NCBI GenBank assembly: GCA_009911365.1
Contig: QXXF01000025.1
Location: forward strand, 21,951 to 85,950
Direction of reading: 5' to 3'
DNA length: 64,000 nucleotides
Source of the DNA: Clostridiales bacterium
GTDB lineage: Bacteria > Bacillota > Clostridia > Peptostreptococcales > Anaerovoracaceae
Below, piece after piece: positions 53,676-62,337 of the stretch. Under the pieces are notes generated by a model. It made no database searches. It was given only the letters and a program-made list of their open reading frames with translations, and was not told where the DNA came from. Position 1 is the stretch's first letter. The number at the start of each line of letters is the position of its first letter. Position numbers and translations under genes: made by a program.

Positions 53676-53707
53676 AACAAATGCGATTTGTTGGTATATA
53701 AATTGCA
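53676..53707 (+). promoter_or_regulatory. abfD: Sigma-54-type promoter of abfD with overlapping operator-like repeat
   Basis: TGG at 53692-53694 and TTGCA at 53703-53707 give the TGGYAYR-N4-TTGCA pattern with the diagnostic GG-N10-GC spacing (TGGTATATAAATTGCA). The predicted start is near 53717, with a 75-nt leader. A perfect inverted repeat AACAAAT-GCG-ATTTGTT (53676-53692) abuts and overlaps the -24 box by one base. Confidence 0.6.
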
Positions 53708-53791
53708 TAGGTTATAAGCAGTTAATGCTGGGGAATGGATTCAGATTCAACTGTGTCCCAAACCCGAAAAGAAAAAAGGAGTGATTTTATT

Positions 53792-55264
53792 ATGTTAATG
53801 ACAGGAGCTCAGTATATCGAGAGCTTAAGAAAGATGAAGACGAGAGTTTATATGTTTGGTGAACAGGTTGAAAATTGGGTTGACCATCCAATCATCAGAC
53901 CTTCCATCAATTGTGTAGCAATGACATATGAACTGGCCCAGGATCCGGAATACGCTGACCTGATGACAGCAAAATCAAGCCTGACAGGTGAAACTGTAAA
54001 TAGATTCACACACCTGCACCAGAACACAGACGATCTGAGAAAGAAAGTTAAGATGCTGAGACTTCTTGGACAGAAGACAGCTTCCTGTTTCCAGAGATGC
54101 GTAGGTATGGACGCATTCAACTCCGTGTTCTCTACAACATATGAAACAGATAAAAAATATGGTACAAACTACCATGAAAACTTTAAAAATTTCTTAAAGA
54201 TGGTTCAGGAAAACGACTACGTGGTAGACGGAGCCATGACTGACCCTAAGGGTGACAGAGGCGTTGCTCCTCATCAGCAGAAAGATCCTGATCTTTTTGT
54301 ACATATCGTTGAAAGAAGAGACGATGGTATTGTAGTAAGCGGAGCGAAAGCTCACCAGACTGGTACAATCAACTCCCACTGGCACATCGTTATGCCGACT
54401 CAGGCGATGAGAGAAGAGGACAAGGATTATGCGGTAGCTTTCGCATGTCCAACTGACGCAGAAGGTATGTACATGATCTACGGAAGACAGTCCTGCGACA
54501 CTAGAAAATTAGAAGACGGTGCTGACGTTGACCTGGGCAACGCAAAATTCGGCGGACAGGAAGCGTTAGTTGTGTTTGACAACGTATTCATTCCAAACGA
54601 ATACATCTTTCAGGCTGGAGAATATGATTTCGCTGGTATGATGGTAGAAAGATTCGCTGGATACCACAGACAGTCCTATGGCGGATGCAAAGTAGGCGTA
54701 GGCGACGTTCTGATCGGTGCCGCTGCTCTGGCTGCTGACTACAATGGCGCACAGAAGGCTTCCCACATCAAGGATAAGCTCATTGAAATGACTCACCTGA
54801 ACGAAACACTGTACTGCTGCGGTATCGCTTGCTCCGCAGAAGGTCAGGCGACTCAGGCTGGAAACTATCAGATCGACCTGCTGCTGGCTAACGTATGTAA
54901 GCAGAACGTTACAAGATTTCCTTATGAAATCGTAAGATTGGCAGAAGACATCGCAGGTGGATTGATGGTAACCATGCCGGCTGAATCCGATTTCAAATCT
55001 GATGTAAAGGTTGGCAAGAACGGCGAAACGATCGGTGAAATCTGCAACAAGTATTTTGCTGCCGCTCCAACTTGCACGACAGAGGAAAGAATGAGAATCT
55101 TAAGATTCATCGAAAACATCTGTCTGGGATCTTCTGCGGTTGGATACAGAACAGAATCCCTGCATGGTGCTGGTTCGCCACAGGCTCAGAGAATCATGAT
55201 CGCTCGTCAGGGCAACATCGCTGGTAAAAAAGAACTGGCAAAGGCTATCGCTGGCATCAAATAG
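53792..55264 (+). CDS. abfD: 4-Hydroxybutyryl-CoA dehydratase / vinylacetyl-CoA delta-isomerase
   Basis: A flavin and [4Fe-4S] enzyme that dehydrates 4-hydroxybutyryl-CoA to crotonyl-CoA by a radical route. 490 residues, the same length as the Clostridium aminobutyricum enzyme. All four cluster ligands known from that structure fall at the same numbers: C99, C103, H292 and C299. The acyl-CoA-dehydrogenase-like fold is apparent. The start at 53792 follows AAGGAGTGA by 6 bp. Codon use is strongly biased (AGA for Arg, GGT and GCT common), unlike neighbours, indicating very high expression. It is bounded by a sigma-54-like promoter and a terminator. Confidence 0.97.
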   Translation: MLMTGAQYIESLRKMKTRVYMFGEQVENWVDHPIIRPSINCVAMTYELAQDPEYADLMTAKSSLTGETVNRFTHLHQNTDDLRKKVKMLRLLGQKTASCFQRCVGMDAFNSVFSTTYETDKKYGTNYHENFKNFLKMVQENDYVVDGAMTDPKGDRGVAPHQQKDPDLFVHIVERRDDGIVVSGAKAHQTGTINSHWHIVMPTQAMREEDKDYAVAFACPTDAEGMYMIYGRQSCDTRKLEDGADVDLGNAKFGGQEALVVFDNVFIPNEYIFQAGEYDFAGMMVERFAGYHRQSYGGCKVGVGDVLIGAAALAADYNGAQKASHIKDKLIEMTHLNETLYCCGIACSAEGQATQAGNYQIDLLLANVCKQNVTRFPYEIVRLAEDIAGGLMVTMPAESDFKSDVKVGKNGETIGEICNKYFAAAPTCTTEERMRILRFIENICLGSSAVGYRTESLHGAGSPQAQRIMIARQGNIAGKKELAKAIAGIK

Positions 55265-55290
55265 TTTACGGTAAGTAACAAAAATCATAT

Positions 55291-55326
55291 AGGCCGCTGT
55301 GGGCATACCGTAGCGGCCTGTTTTTT
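55291..55326 (+). terminator. abfD: Terminator after abfD
   Basis: AGGCCGCT (55291-55298) pairs with AGCGGCCT (55312-55319), then G and six T. abfD is therefore likely to be a separate or partly attenuated unit ahead of the CoA-transferase genes. Confidence 0.8.
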
Positions 55327-55353
55327 CAGTTTGAACTAAGGAGTAAAGAGTGC

Positions 55354-55623
55354 ATGAAGTGCGGAGTGAGATTTTGCGGGGGCTGCAATCCGAGATTTAA
55401 CAGGAGAGCGGTTCTTGAAGAAATTGAACGTCGATTTAAAGACATTGATTTTGTAATCGCAGTGGAAGGAGTTCCGCACGATTTGCTGTTAGTCATTGGA
55501 GGCTGCACCAATTGCTGCGCTTCCTATGAACAGTTTGACACAAAACAAGGTGTCTTGAAAATATGGGATCAAAACCACATAGACAGCATATGCGATGAAT
55601 TAGAAAAGAAGAAAAACAGCTAA
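55354..55623 (+). CDS. Small Cys-rich protein in the abf cluster (CGGCNP)
   Basis: An 89-residue protein with a striking cysteine pattern: C3, then C8-G-G-C11-N-P near the start and G-G-C51-x2-C54-C55 in the middle. The rest looks like a small alpha/beta domain ending in a Lys-rich helix. AAGGAG site 13 bp before the ATG. It lies between abfD and the CoA-transferase gene, so a role in maturing or protecting AbfD (metal, cluster or redox) is plausible. I do not recognise a family with known function. Confidence 0.75.
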   Translation: MKCGVRFCGGCNPRFNRRAVLEEIERRFKDIDFVIAVEGVPHDLLLVIGGCTNCCASYEQFDTKQGVLKIWDQNHIDSICDELEKKKNS

Positions 55624-55686
55624 GAGAGTTTGGAAATAGTTAAAAGCATATTTCCGATTATACATAAAAATGGAGGGTACATAACA

Positions 55687-57003
55687 ATGGACTGGAAAGA
55701 AATTTATGAAAGCAGAAAATGCTCTGCTGATGAAGCGATGAAACTGATTCAGTCAGGCGACCGGGTTCTGTTTGCTCACGCTGTGGCAGAACCGCAGGTT
55801 CTGGTTGATGCGATGGTAGCGAACAAGCATCTGTACAGGGATATTACTGTGTCTCACATGGTAACGCTAGGAAAAGGTGAATACTCCCTGCCGGAAAACC
55901 ACGATGTGTTTACCTTTGAAGGTTGGTTCACTAGCCCAAGCACGAGAAAATCCATCGCACAGGGACACGGCGAATTTGTTCCGGTATTTTTCCACGAAGT
56001 GCCAAAATACATCAGACAGGACATTTTCCACGAAGACGTGCTGCTGGTTTCCGTATCAAAACCAGATGAACATGGCTACTGCTGCGTAGGCGTTTCCTCT
56101 GACTACACCATGCAGGCTGTTAAATCCTGTAGGACCGTATTGGCAGAAGTGAACGATCAGGTTCCTGTAGTATTTGGAGATACTTTTGTACATGTAAGCG
56201 AAATCGACGCATTCGTTGAAAATTCTCACCCTCTGTTTGAGAGCAAGCCTGCTAAGATCGGACCGGTTGAAGAAGCCATCGGTAAGAACTGCGCTTCCCT
56301 CATCGAAGACGGAGCCACTCTGCAGCTGGGAATCGGTGCGATCCCAGATGCCGTGCTTTCACAGCTGGGAGAAAAGAAACACCTGGGTATCCACTCTGAA
56401 ATGATTGCGGACGGAGTCGTTGATCTGTATGAAAAGGGAGCCATTGACTGTACACAGAAAGGTATCGATGAAGGCAAGATGGTCGTTACCTTCCTGATGG
56501 GAACAAAGAAGCTGTATGACTTCGCTGACAAGAACCCGATTGTAGAAATGAGAACAGTTGATTATGTTAATCATCCAGAAGTAGTCGCGAAATTAAAGAA
56601 CCTGGTTTGCATCAATGCTTGTGTGCAGATCGACTTTATGGGTCAGATCGTTTCCGAATGTATCGGCACAAAACAGATTTCTGGAGTCGGCGGACAGGTT
56701 GACTTTGTAAGAGGCGCAGCCATGTCCCACGATGGAAACGCTAAGGCCATTATCGCTATGCCATCTGTCACCAATATGAAGGATGGAGGCAAGGTTTCCA
56801 AGATCGTTCCATTCATCGATCATGGTGCGGCGGTTACTACTTCCAGATGCGACGCGGACTATGTGGTAACGGAATACGGCATTGCCAGAATGAAGGGCAG
56901 AACTCTGAAAGACAGAGCAAGACAGCTGATTAGCATTGCTCACCCAGATTTCAGAGAAGAACTGAAGGTACAGTTCAAAGAAAGATTTAACGATGAATTT
57001 TAA
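55687..57003 (+). CDS. abfT: 4-Hydroxybutyrate CoA-transferase
   Basis: Activates 4-hydroxybutyrate by transferring CoA from acetyl-CoA or butyryl-CoA. 438 residues, equal to the C. aminobutyricum enzyme. The catalytic glutamate that forms the glutamyl-CoA thioester is E238 in LGIHSEMIADG, the known position. The glycine-rich GVGGQVDFVRGA loop is also present. ATG at 55687 with GGAGGG site. Codon use is as biased as abfD. It is followed by abfH after 64 bp that include a small hairpin. Confidence 0.96.
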   Translation: MDWKEIYESRKCSADEAMKLIQSGDRVLFAHAVAEPQVLVDAMVANKHLYRDITVSHMVTLGKGEYSLPENHDVFTFEGWFTSPSTRKSIAQGHGEFVPVFFHEVPKYIRQDIFHEDVLLVSVSKPDEHGYCCVGVSSDYTMQAVKSCRTVLAEVNDQVPVVFGDTFVHVSEIDAFVENSHPLFESKPAKIGPVEEAIGKNCASLIEDGATLQLGIGAIPDAVLSQLGEKKHLGIHSEMIADGVVDLYEKGAIDCTQKGIDEGKMVVTFLMGTKKLYDFADKNPIVEMRTVDYVNHPEVVAKLKNLVCINACVQIDFMGQIVSECIGTKQISGVGGQVDFVRGAAMSHDGNAKAIIAMPSVTNMKDGGKVSKIVPFIDHGAAVTTSRCDADYVVTEYGIARMKGRTLKDRARQLISIAHPDFREELKVQFKERFNDEF

Positions 57004-57019
57004 TGTCTGAGCAGACATT
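57002..57019 (+). other. Perfect small hairpin between abfT and abfH
   Basis: AATGTCTG-AG-CAGACATT starts at the abfT stop codon. It has no T-run, so it is more likely an mRNA-stability or processing element than a terminator. Confidence 0.45.
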
Positions 57020-57067
57020 GAGATTGTAGTTTGTTATTGTATGAAGAGAGAAGAGAGGTAAAAAATT

Positions 57068-58192
57068 ATGCAAGCTTTAAGAGTAGTTCCTGCTATCCAT
57101 TATTTCGATACGTTCAAAGAATTCAACGAAGAATTCAAACTGGGAAAAGGCGATCTGCTGGTAACGAATCAATGGATGTATGACCCGTATGTAAAACCGC
57201 TGGGAATCGATATGCCTGTAATTTTCCAGGAAAAATACGGAAAAGGTGAACCATCCGATGAAATGATGGACGCTATGAAGAAAGACATGGATCAGTATGA
57301 ATACGACAGGATCATCGCTTTCGGCGGCGGCACCATCGTTGACATTTGTAAAGTTCTGGCTCTGGACATCCCAACTAAGGCACTGGATCTTTACACTGGT
57401 GAAGTGGCTCCAAAGAGAGTGAAAGAATTAGTAGTAGTTCCAACTACTTGCGGAACTGGTTCCGAAGTCACTAATGTAGCTATCGCAGAACTGAAAGCAC
57501 TGCACACAAAGAAGGGAATCGCAGTAGAAGAAACTTATGCTGGCACAGCGGTTCTGATTCCAGAATCTCTCCAGGGACTGCCTGATTACGTATTTGCGAC
57601 TTCCTCTGTAGACGCTCTGATTCACGCAGTTGAAGCATATCTGTCACCAAAGGCTTCTCCTTTCACGGAAATGTATTCCCTGAAAGCAATCGAGATGATT
57701 ATGGGCGGATACAAAAAGATCGTTGCCGCAGGTGGAAACACTCCTGAAAACAGAAAAGACCTGCTCAAGGACTTCCTGCTTGCTTCCAACTATGCGGGCA
57801 TCGCTTTCGGAAACGCTGGCTGCGCTGCTGTACACGCACTGTCATACTCCATCGGAGCAGCTTTCCATGTACCTCACGGCGAAGCGAATTTCCAGTTCTT
57901 CACAGAAGTGTTCAAAATGTACATGAGAAAGGAGCCAAACGGTAAGATTACAAAGGCAAACAAAATCTTTGCGGATGCTCTTGAATGCGGACTGGACAAT
58001 GTTTATGAAGAAATGGATAAGTTCCTGGGCAAATTCTTAACAAAGAAACCGCTGAAGGAATATGGCATGACAGAGGCTCAAATCGATGAGTTCACAAAGT
58101 CCACAGTTGACAACCAGCAGAGACTGCTTGGAAACAACTATGTGTTCTTGACTGATGAAGAAATCAGAGAAATCTTTGCGAACCTGTACTAA
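57068..58192 (+). CDS. abfH: 4-Hydroxybutyrate dehydrogenase (iron-type alcohol dehydrogenase)
   Basis: Reduces succinate semialdehyde to 4-hydroxybutyrate with NADH. 374 residues. The nucleotide-binding FGGGTIVDICKVLAL and TTCGTGSEVTNVA, the metal ligands Asp and His in SSVDALIHAVEAYLS and the His residues in AVHALSYSIGAAFHVPHGEAN follow the iron-ADH pattern. Context with AbfT and AbfD fixes the substrate. The same biased, high-expression codon use is seen. It ends in a clean terminator at 58216. Confidence 0.94.
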   Translation: MQALRVVPAIHYFDTFKEFNEEFKLGKGDLLVTNQWMYDPYVKPLGIDMPVIFQEKYGKGEPSDEMMDAMKKDMDQYEYDRIIAFGGGTIVDICKVLALDIPTKALDLYTGEVAPKRVKELVVVPTTCGTGSEVTNVAIAELKALHTKKGIAVEETYAGTAVLIPESLQGLPDYVFATSSVDALIHAVEAYLSPKASPFTEMYSLKAIEMIMGGYKKIVAAGGNTPENRKDLLKDFLLASNYAGIAFGNAGCAAVHALSYSIGAAFHVPHGEANFQFFTEVFKMYMRKEPNGKITKANKIFADALECGLDNVYEEMDKFLGKFLTKKPLKEYGMTEAQIDEFTKSTVDNQQRLLGNNYVFLTDEEIREIFANLY

Positions 58193-58215
58193 TTTACAAA
58201 AGTAAGACATGAAAG

Positions 58216-58241
58216 AGACCACCTGCGGGTGGTCTTTTTTT
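58216..58241 (+). terminator. abfH: Terminator after abfH
   Basis: AGACCACC-TGCG-GGTGGTCT followed by a run of T: a textbook intrinsic terminator closing the abf cluster. Confidence 0.93.
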
Positions 58242-58285
58242 CTGTTGAAAAGCACGTTTAAACGCAATCGACAGTTCCTGCTGTC

Positions 58286-58314
58286 TTGACACCGATATTA
58301 TTGTATGATAAATT
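58286..58314 (+). promoter_or_regulatory. Promoter of the DUF975 gene
   Basis: Consensus TTGACA (58286-58291), 17 bp, TAAATT (58309-58314), 62 bp before the start. Confidence 0.65.
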
Positions 58315-58375
58315 TAAAGGCAGTGGCCTGATAGATTTAATTTAGGAAACTAAGAAATGGGGAGGGAAAGAAACT

Positions 58376-59191
58376 ATGTACAACATCATTGTAACAGAAC
58401 CAAGTAGCAATCTGCGGATGCTGGGACGGCAGGCTCTGGCAGGCAAATGGCAGGTGGCCATCATCGCCGCTTTGATTTATCAGATCTGTCTGACGCTTCC
58501 GGCACTGATTTTGGATCAGCTGTTTGGGAAGACTTTAGCGGAACTATATGATAACATTTATGTGGGGACCACGAATACTTTTGGCTCGGATTTTGTCGCA
58601 TATGTAAGTAACAGTGCGGAAAAAGTGTCAAGCATGTCCGGCTTGTATGTGTTCCTAGTGACAGGAGCCTTTACTCTGGGAACCACGCTGTTTTTTCTGA
58701 ATCTTTTCAGACGGAAACCAACGGATCCAGCTCAGGTTTTTTCCGGGTTTGAACAATTCTTCAAAGCATTGGGATTATTCTTTGTTATGAGTGTATTCAT
58801 ATTTCTCTGGAGTTTGCTGTTGATCGTTCCAGGGATCATCGCTACGTTGCGTTATAGCCAGGCTTTTTTCATCTTGGCTGATGACCCGACAAAAGGCGTG
58901 TTCCAATGCATCAACGAGAGCAAGTGGATGATGCGGGGGAACAAAGGGAGTCTCTTTTGGCTGGAGCTGTCCTTCATTGGATGGATCCTTTTGACAAATA
59001 TTGCTGTCATGATCCTTCATGGTTTTCTGTTTCCTATTTTCGGAGGAGGCGTGATCATGGTGATCTTGGACTGGATCTTTAGTCTGGCGATATGCTGGGT
59101 GATCGCCTATATTTTTGCTACGGAAGCGGCGTTTTATGAGATCCTCAGAGGAAACTTGCGAGCTAATACTTATGCGCCAGGACAATATTAA
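58376..59191 (+). CDS. DUF975 family membrane protein
   Basis: A 271-residue protein with five to six hydrophobic helices. The start region SSNLRMLGRQALAGKWQVAI, with Arg-rich lead-in and the conserved GKW, and the later LRYSQAFFILADDPTKG with CINESKWMMRGNKG, are characteristic of DUF975. Its function is unknown. It reads into the next gene by translational proximity: the next ribosome site begins right after its stop. Confidence 0.85.
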   Translation: MYNIIVTEPSSNLRMLGRQALAGKWQVAIIAALIYQICLTLPALILDQLFGKTLAELYDNIYVGTTNTFGSDFVAYVSNSAEKVSSMSGLYVFLVTGAFTLGTTLFFLNLFRRKPTDPAQVFSGFEQFFKALGLFFVMSVFIFLWSLLLIVPGIIATLRYSQAFFILADDPTKGVFQCINESKWMMRGNKGSLFWLELSFIGWILLTNIAVMILHGFLFPIFGGGVIMVILDWIFSLAICWVIAYIFATEAAFYEILRGNLRANTYAPGQY

Positions 59192-59216
59192 AGAACATGT
59201 GGAAGGAGAAAGTCCA

Positions 59217-59519
59217 TTGAAACAAGAACCGGATGTTCAAAAGAACAAAAAAGAGCCGGAGTATTTTCGCTTTTTCAGTCATAAGAAATGCGAATTCTTT
59301 CCATGTCATGAGGTAAAGGATCTAGAGACCTTTAACTGCTTGTTCTGCTACTGTCCTTTGTATGCGCTGGGAGACGACTGCGGCGGGAATTTTACTTATA
59401 CGAAGGGTGTGAAGGACTGCAGTAAATGTCTGCTCCCTCATAGCCCAGGAGGATTCGATTATATCACAAAGAATTTTTCCAAGATTGTGGATCTGATCAA
59501 AAAAGAAGAACAGGAATGA
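59217..59519 (+). CDS. Cysteine-rich small domain protein
   Basis: A 100-residue protein with eight Cys (25, 30, 41, 44, 46, 55, 68, 71) and the pattern FFSHKKCEFFPCH, LFCYCPLY, DCSKCLLPH, which is the Cysteine-rich small domain (PF04071), presumably metal-binding. Related proteins occur near or fused to cobalamin-pathway enzymes, but none is here. TTG at 59217 with GGAAGGAG 8 bp upstream is preferred; an ATG at 59172 lies inside the previous gene. It is probably in one unit with the DUF975 gene. Confidence 0.82.
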   Translation: MKQEPDVQKNKKEPEYFRFFSHKKCEFFPCHEVKDLETFNCLFCYCPLYALGDDCGGNFTYTKGVKDCSKCLLPHSPGGFDYITKNFSKIVDLIKKEEQE

Positions 59520-59524
59520 TGATC

Positions 59525-59557
59525 AAGCCCTTGGTTTTCAGAATCAGGGGCTTTTTT
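59525..59557 (+). terminator. Terminator after the Cys-rich gene
   Basis: AAGCCCTTG (59525-59533) pairs with CAGGGGCTT (59545-59553), one G-T pair, followed by six T. Confidence 0.85.
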
Positions 59558-59620
59558 GTAACTTGGATGTGCCTCTTTTGCATAAGATAGGAAAGGTGAA
59601 TTGAAAAAGGGGGAATTTGA

Positions 59621-60727
59621 TTGAGAGGTAAAATCAGGCACATCTATCCAGGAGGAAACACGCCAAAAGGATTTTTTTCTTATTACCAGTACATACTGGG
59701 CCAGGAGGAGGCCAACCGGATCATTTGTTTGAAAGGTGGACCGGGCGTGGGCAAATCCACGTTCATGAAAAAGATCGGAGAACATTTCATAGAGCGGGAA
59801 GAAGACGTGGATTTCCTCTGGTGTTCTTCAGACCCGGGCTCATTAGACGGCATTGTGCTGAAAAAGCGCAAGATTGCGATCATCGACGCGACCAGCCCGC
59901 ATATGGTGGATCCTATCAATCCGGGAGCAGTGGACAGTATCGTTCATTTAGGTGATTTTTGGAATGGGGAAGCTCTAAAAAAATGCAAGGATCATGTCCT
60001 GGAAAGCAGCAGGAAAATCAAAAACTGGTTCGGTTATGCTTACTGTTATCTCGCAGCTGCGGGAGAATTGTATGGCGCGCTTTCTAACGCTTATGACGAT
60101 GCTGTAGAGGATGGGGAACTTTACAAGATCACGGCGGGAATCGTGGGAGATGAAATGGCTCACAAGGAAATCGCATTAAAGCCAGGTCAGCTGAAAAAGC
60201 AGTTTGCCAGTGCCATCACACCGGCAGGAGTCCAGCATCGCTTAGAATCCATCATCAGGGGCTACGACAAACTATATATGCTTACAGGGCCGGTGGGCCT
60301 GAGCAACTCACGGCTACTGAACATTGTAGCAGAAAGCGCTTTGTACCGGGGCATGGATGTGGAAGCTTTTTACTGTCCTATGAAGCCGGATGAAAAAATA
60401 GAGCACCTGCTGATTCCGCAGCTGGGCGTGGCTTTTGTTTCTCTGAACCAGTACCATGATCTGGAACCATGGGAACGAGAGGAGGAAGTGAAACTGATCG
60501 ACATGAACGACATCGTGGACTGGAGCAGGCTGGAAGAACTGCGGCCAATGCTTGCGGACAGTGAACGCAGAATGGGAGAAATGATCGAGGAAGGGATTCG
60601 GTGCATTGTCCGTGCGAAGAAAGAACACGACCATCTGGAGAGCTATTATATTCCTAACATGGACTTCAAAAAAATAGATGGGCTGCGGGATGAAATCATT
60701 GGTAAAATCGAGAAAAACGTATTATAA
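59621..60727 (+). CDS. P-loop ATPase, PRK06851-like
   Basis: A 368-residue protein with Walker A GGPGVGKST at 40-47 and a second, half-length repeat from about residue 200. There the corresponding loop reads LTGPVGLSNSR and has lost the Gly-Lys of a working P-loop. HIYPGGNTPKGFFSYY at the start is a family signature. Relatives are common in endospore formers and have no known function. TTG start with AAGGGGG site. It stands alone between two terminated units. Confidence 0.78.
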   Translation: MRGKIRHIYPGGNTPKGFFSYYQYILGQEEANRIICLKGGPGVGKSTFMKKIGEHFIEREEDVDFLWCSSDPGSLDGIVLKKRKIAIIDATSPHMVDPINPGAVDSIVHLGDFWNGEALKKCKDHVLESSRKIKNWFGYAYCYLAAAGELYGALSNAYDDAVEDGELYKITAGIVGDEMAHKEIALKPGQLKKQFASAITPAGVQHRLESIIRGYDKLYMLTGPVGLSNSRLLNIVAESALYRGMDVEAFYCPMKPDEKIEHLLIPQLGVAFVSLNQYHDLEPWEREEEVKLIDMNDIVDWSRLEELRPMLADSERRMGEMIEEGIRCIVRAKKEHDHLESYYIPNMDFKKIDGLRDEIIGKIEKNVL

Positions 60728-60812
60728 TAAAAAAGTGGAAATAACGATATTCCTACGTTATAAACAAATGAAACGGGCAGATAGAGCCTAAGCACAGCAA
60801 GAGGAGAAAAAC

Positions 60813-62327
60813 ATGATAAACAGACTGCATTTGCTAAAGGAATATACAGCGGTATTAGAAACCGAAAGCCTGATCGCAGAACAAAACATACCAGAAGAGG
60901 TCCTGGAAAAGAAAGTGAATTATCTTTCGTTCAATTCCCAGGATGTGCGCTATGATACGCTTTTTATTTGCAAGGGTGCGCACTTTACCGCGGATTACTT
61001 GCGAAGTGCTGTAGAAGAGGGAGCCTTTGCTTATGTGAGCGAGAAAAAATATGAAGAGCAGGCACCGGGCGTTCCGTACATTATTGTCACGGATATGCAC
61101 CGGGCCATGGCTCTTTTGGCAGATCTTTTTTATAACCAGGTTTGGAAGCAGCTGACTATCACTGGGATCACCGGTACAAAAGGGAAGTCCACTACCACAT
61201 ACTTTGTTCGCTACATTTTGGACGAGTATCTGAAAGATCACAAGCTGCCTGCCAGCGCAGTGATCTCTGGCATTGACAATTACGATGGGGTCACCCAGGA
61301 AGAATCCCACTTGACAACGCCAGAAGCCTTGGATCTTCATCATCATTACGCGAACGCAGTGAGGGTGGGGATCGAATTTTTGACCATGGAAGTGTCCAGC
61401 CAGGCACTGAAATATCATAGGACAAAAGGCATCTTGTTTGACATCGGGTGCTTTCTCAACATGGGGATCGATCATATCAGCGATGTGGAGCATTCCAGCT
61501 TTGAAGACTACCTGCATGCAAAGTTGACGCTGATGACCCAGTGCAAGACAGCCTGCATCAACTTGGAAAGCGATTACGCGGGACAGGCCCAGAGGGCGGC
61601 GGAGGGAAAGGCTGAAAAGATCCTGACCTTTGGCCGAAGACCGGAAGCGGACATTTACGGATATGAGATCGAGCCAGGTAAAAAAGGAATCTCCTTCCGG
61701 GCAAAATGCGACAGCTTTGATGAAGCCTTTAAAATCGGCATGACCGGACTTTTCAACGTGGACAACGCGCTAGCCGCTATTGCCATCAGTTACGCGCTGA
61801 ACATCCCTTTGGCCTATATCAAGGCTGGCTTGAAAAAAGCAAGGGTCAGCGGCAGGATGGAAGTTTACACCAGCCGGAGCGGAGGTCTGGATGTGATCGT
61901 GGATTACGCCCACAATCAGATGAGCTTTGAATCCTTGTTCACTTCCACAAAAAAAGAATACCCTGGAAAAAAGATCACCATTGTGTTCGGCTGCCCTGGA
62001 AAGAAAGCTCTGGGGCGCAGGAAAGAGTTGGGAAACATCGCTGGCAAATATGCGGACAAGATCTACATCACAGAAGAGGACGCGGGAGAAGAACCTGTGC
62101 AGAAAATTTCTGAGGAAATCGCCAGCCATGTGAAACAATTCGATTGCGAATACAGTATCATCATAGATCGGGAAGAGGCCATACGCCAGGCCATTGAAAC
62201 CGCAGATGATGACACGGTGGTGCTGATTACGGGAAAAGGCCGAGAAACCAGACAAAAGAGAGGAACTCAGTATATCGACACACCATCGGACGTGGAATAC
62301 GTGCGGCGTTTTTTAGCGGAAAAATAA
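60813..62327 (+). CDS. MurE-like UDP-MurNAc-peptide ligase
   Basis: A 504-residue Mur ligase with the three-domain MurE layout: ATP site GITGTKGKSTTTYF (about 118-131), LTTPEALDLH, MEVSSQALKYHR, and the C-terminal FGCPGKKALGRRKELGNIAG. At the amino-acid selecting loop it reads TEEDAGEEPVQKI where DAP-adding enzymes have DNPR and Lys-adding ones DNPA, so the added residue is uncertain. It may be the cell's MurE or a paralogue with another substrate. Spaced 10 bp from the ClC gene. Confidence 0.8.
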   Translation: MINRLHLLKEYTAVLETESLIAEQNIPEEVLEKKVNYLSFNSQDVRYDTLFICKGAHFTADYLRSAVEEGAFAYVSEKKYEEQAPGVPYIIVTDMHRAMALLADLFYNQVWKQLTITGITGTKGKSTTTYFVRYILDEYLKDHKLPASAVISGIDNYDGVTQEESHLTTPEALDLHHHYANAVRVGIEFLTMEVSSQALKYHRTKGILFDIGCFLNMGIDHISDVEHSSFEDYLHAKLTLMTQCKTACINLESDYAGQAQRAAEGKAEKILTFGRRPEADIYGYEIEPGKKGISFRAKCDSFDEAFKIGMTGLFNVDNALAAIAISYALNIPLAYIKAGLKKARVSGRMEVYTSRSGGLDVIVDYAHNQMSFESLFTSTKKEYPGKKITIVFGCPGKKALGRRKELGNIAGKYADKIYITEEDAGEEPVQKISEEIASHVKQFDCEYSIIIDREEAIRQAIETADDDTVVLITGKGRETRQKRGTQYIDTPSDVEYVRRFLAEK

Positions 62328-62337
62328 AGGAGAGATC

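Noticed and set aside
53671-53680. TTGTTAACAA as a Rex (redox) operator before abfD
   Set aside because: Rex sites need two half-sites with a central spacer (TTGTTAA-N4-TTAACAA). This is a single 10-bp palindrome and is better explained as chance or part of the longer AACAAAT repeat.
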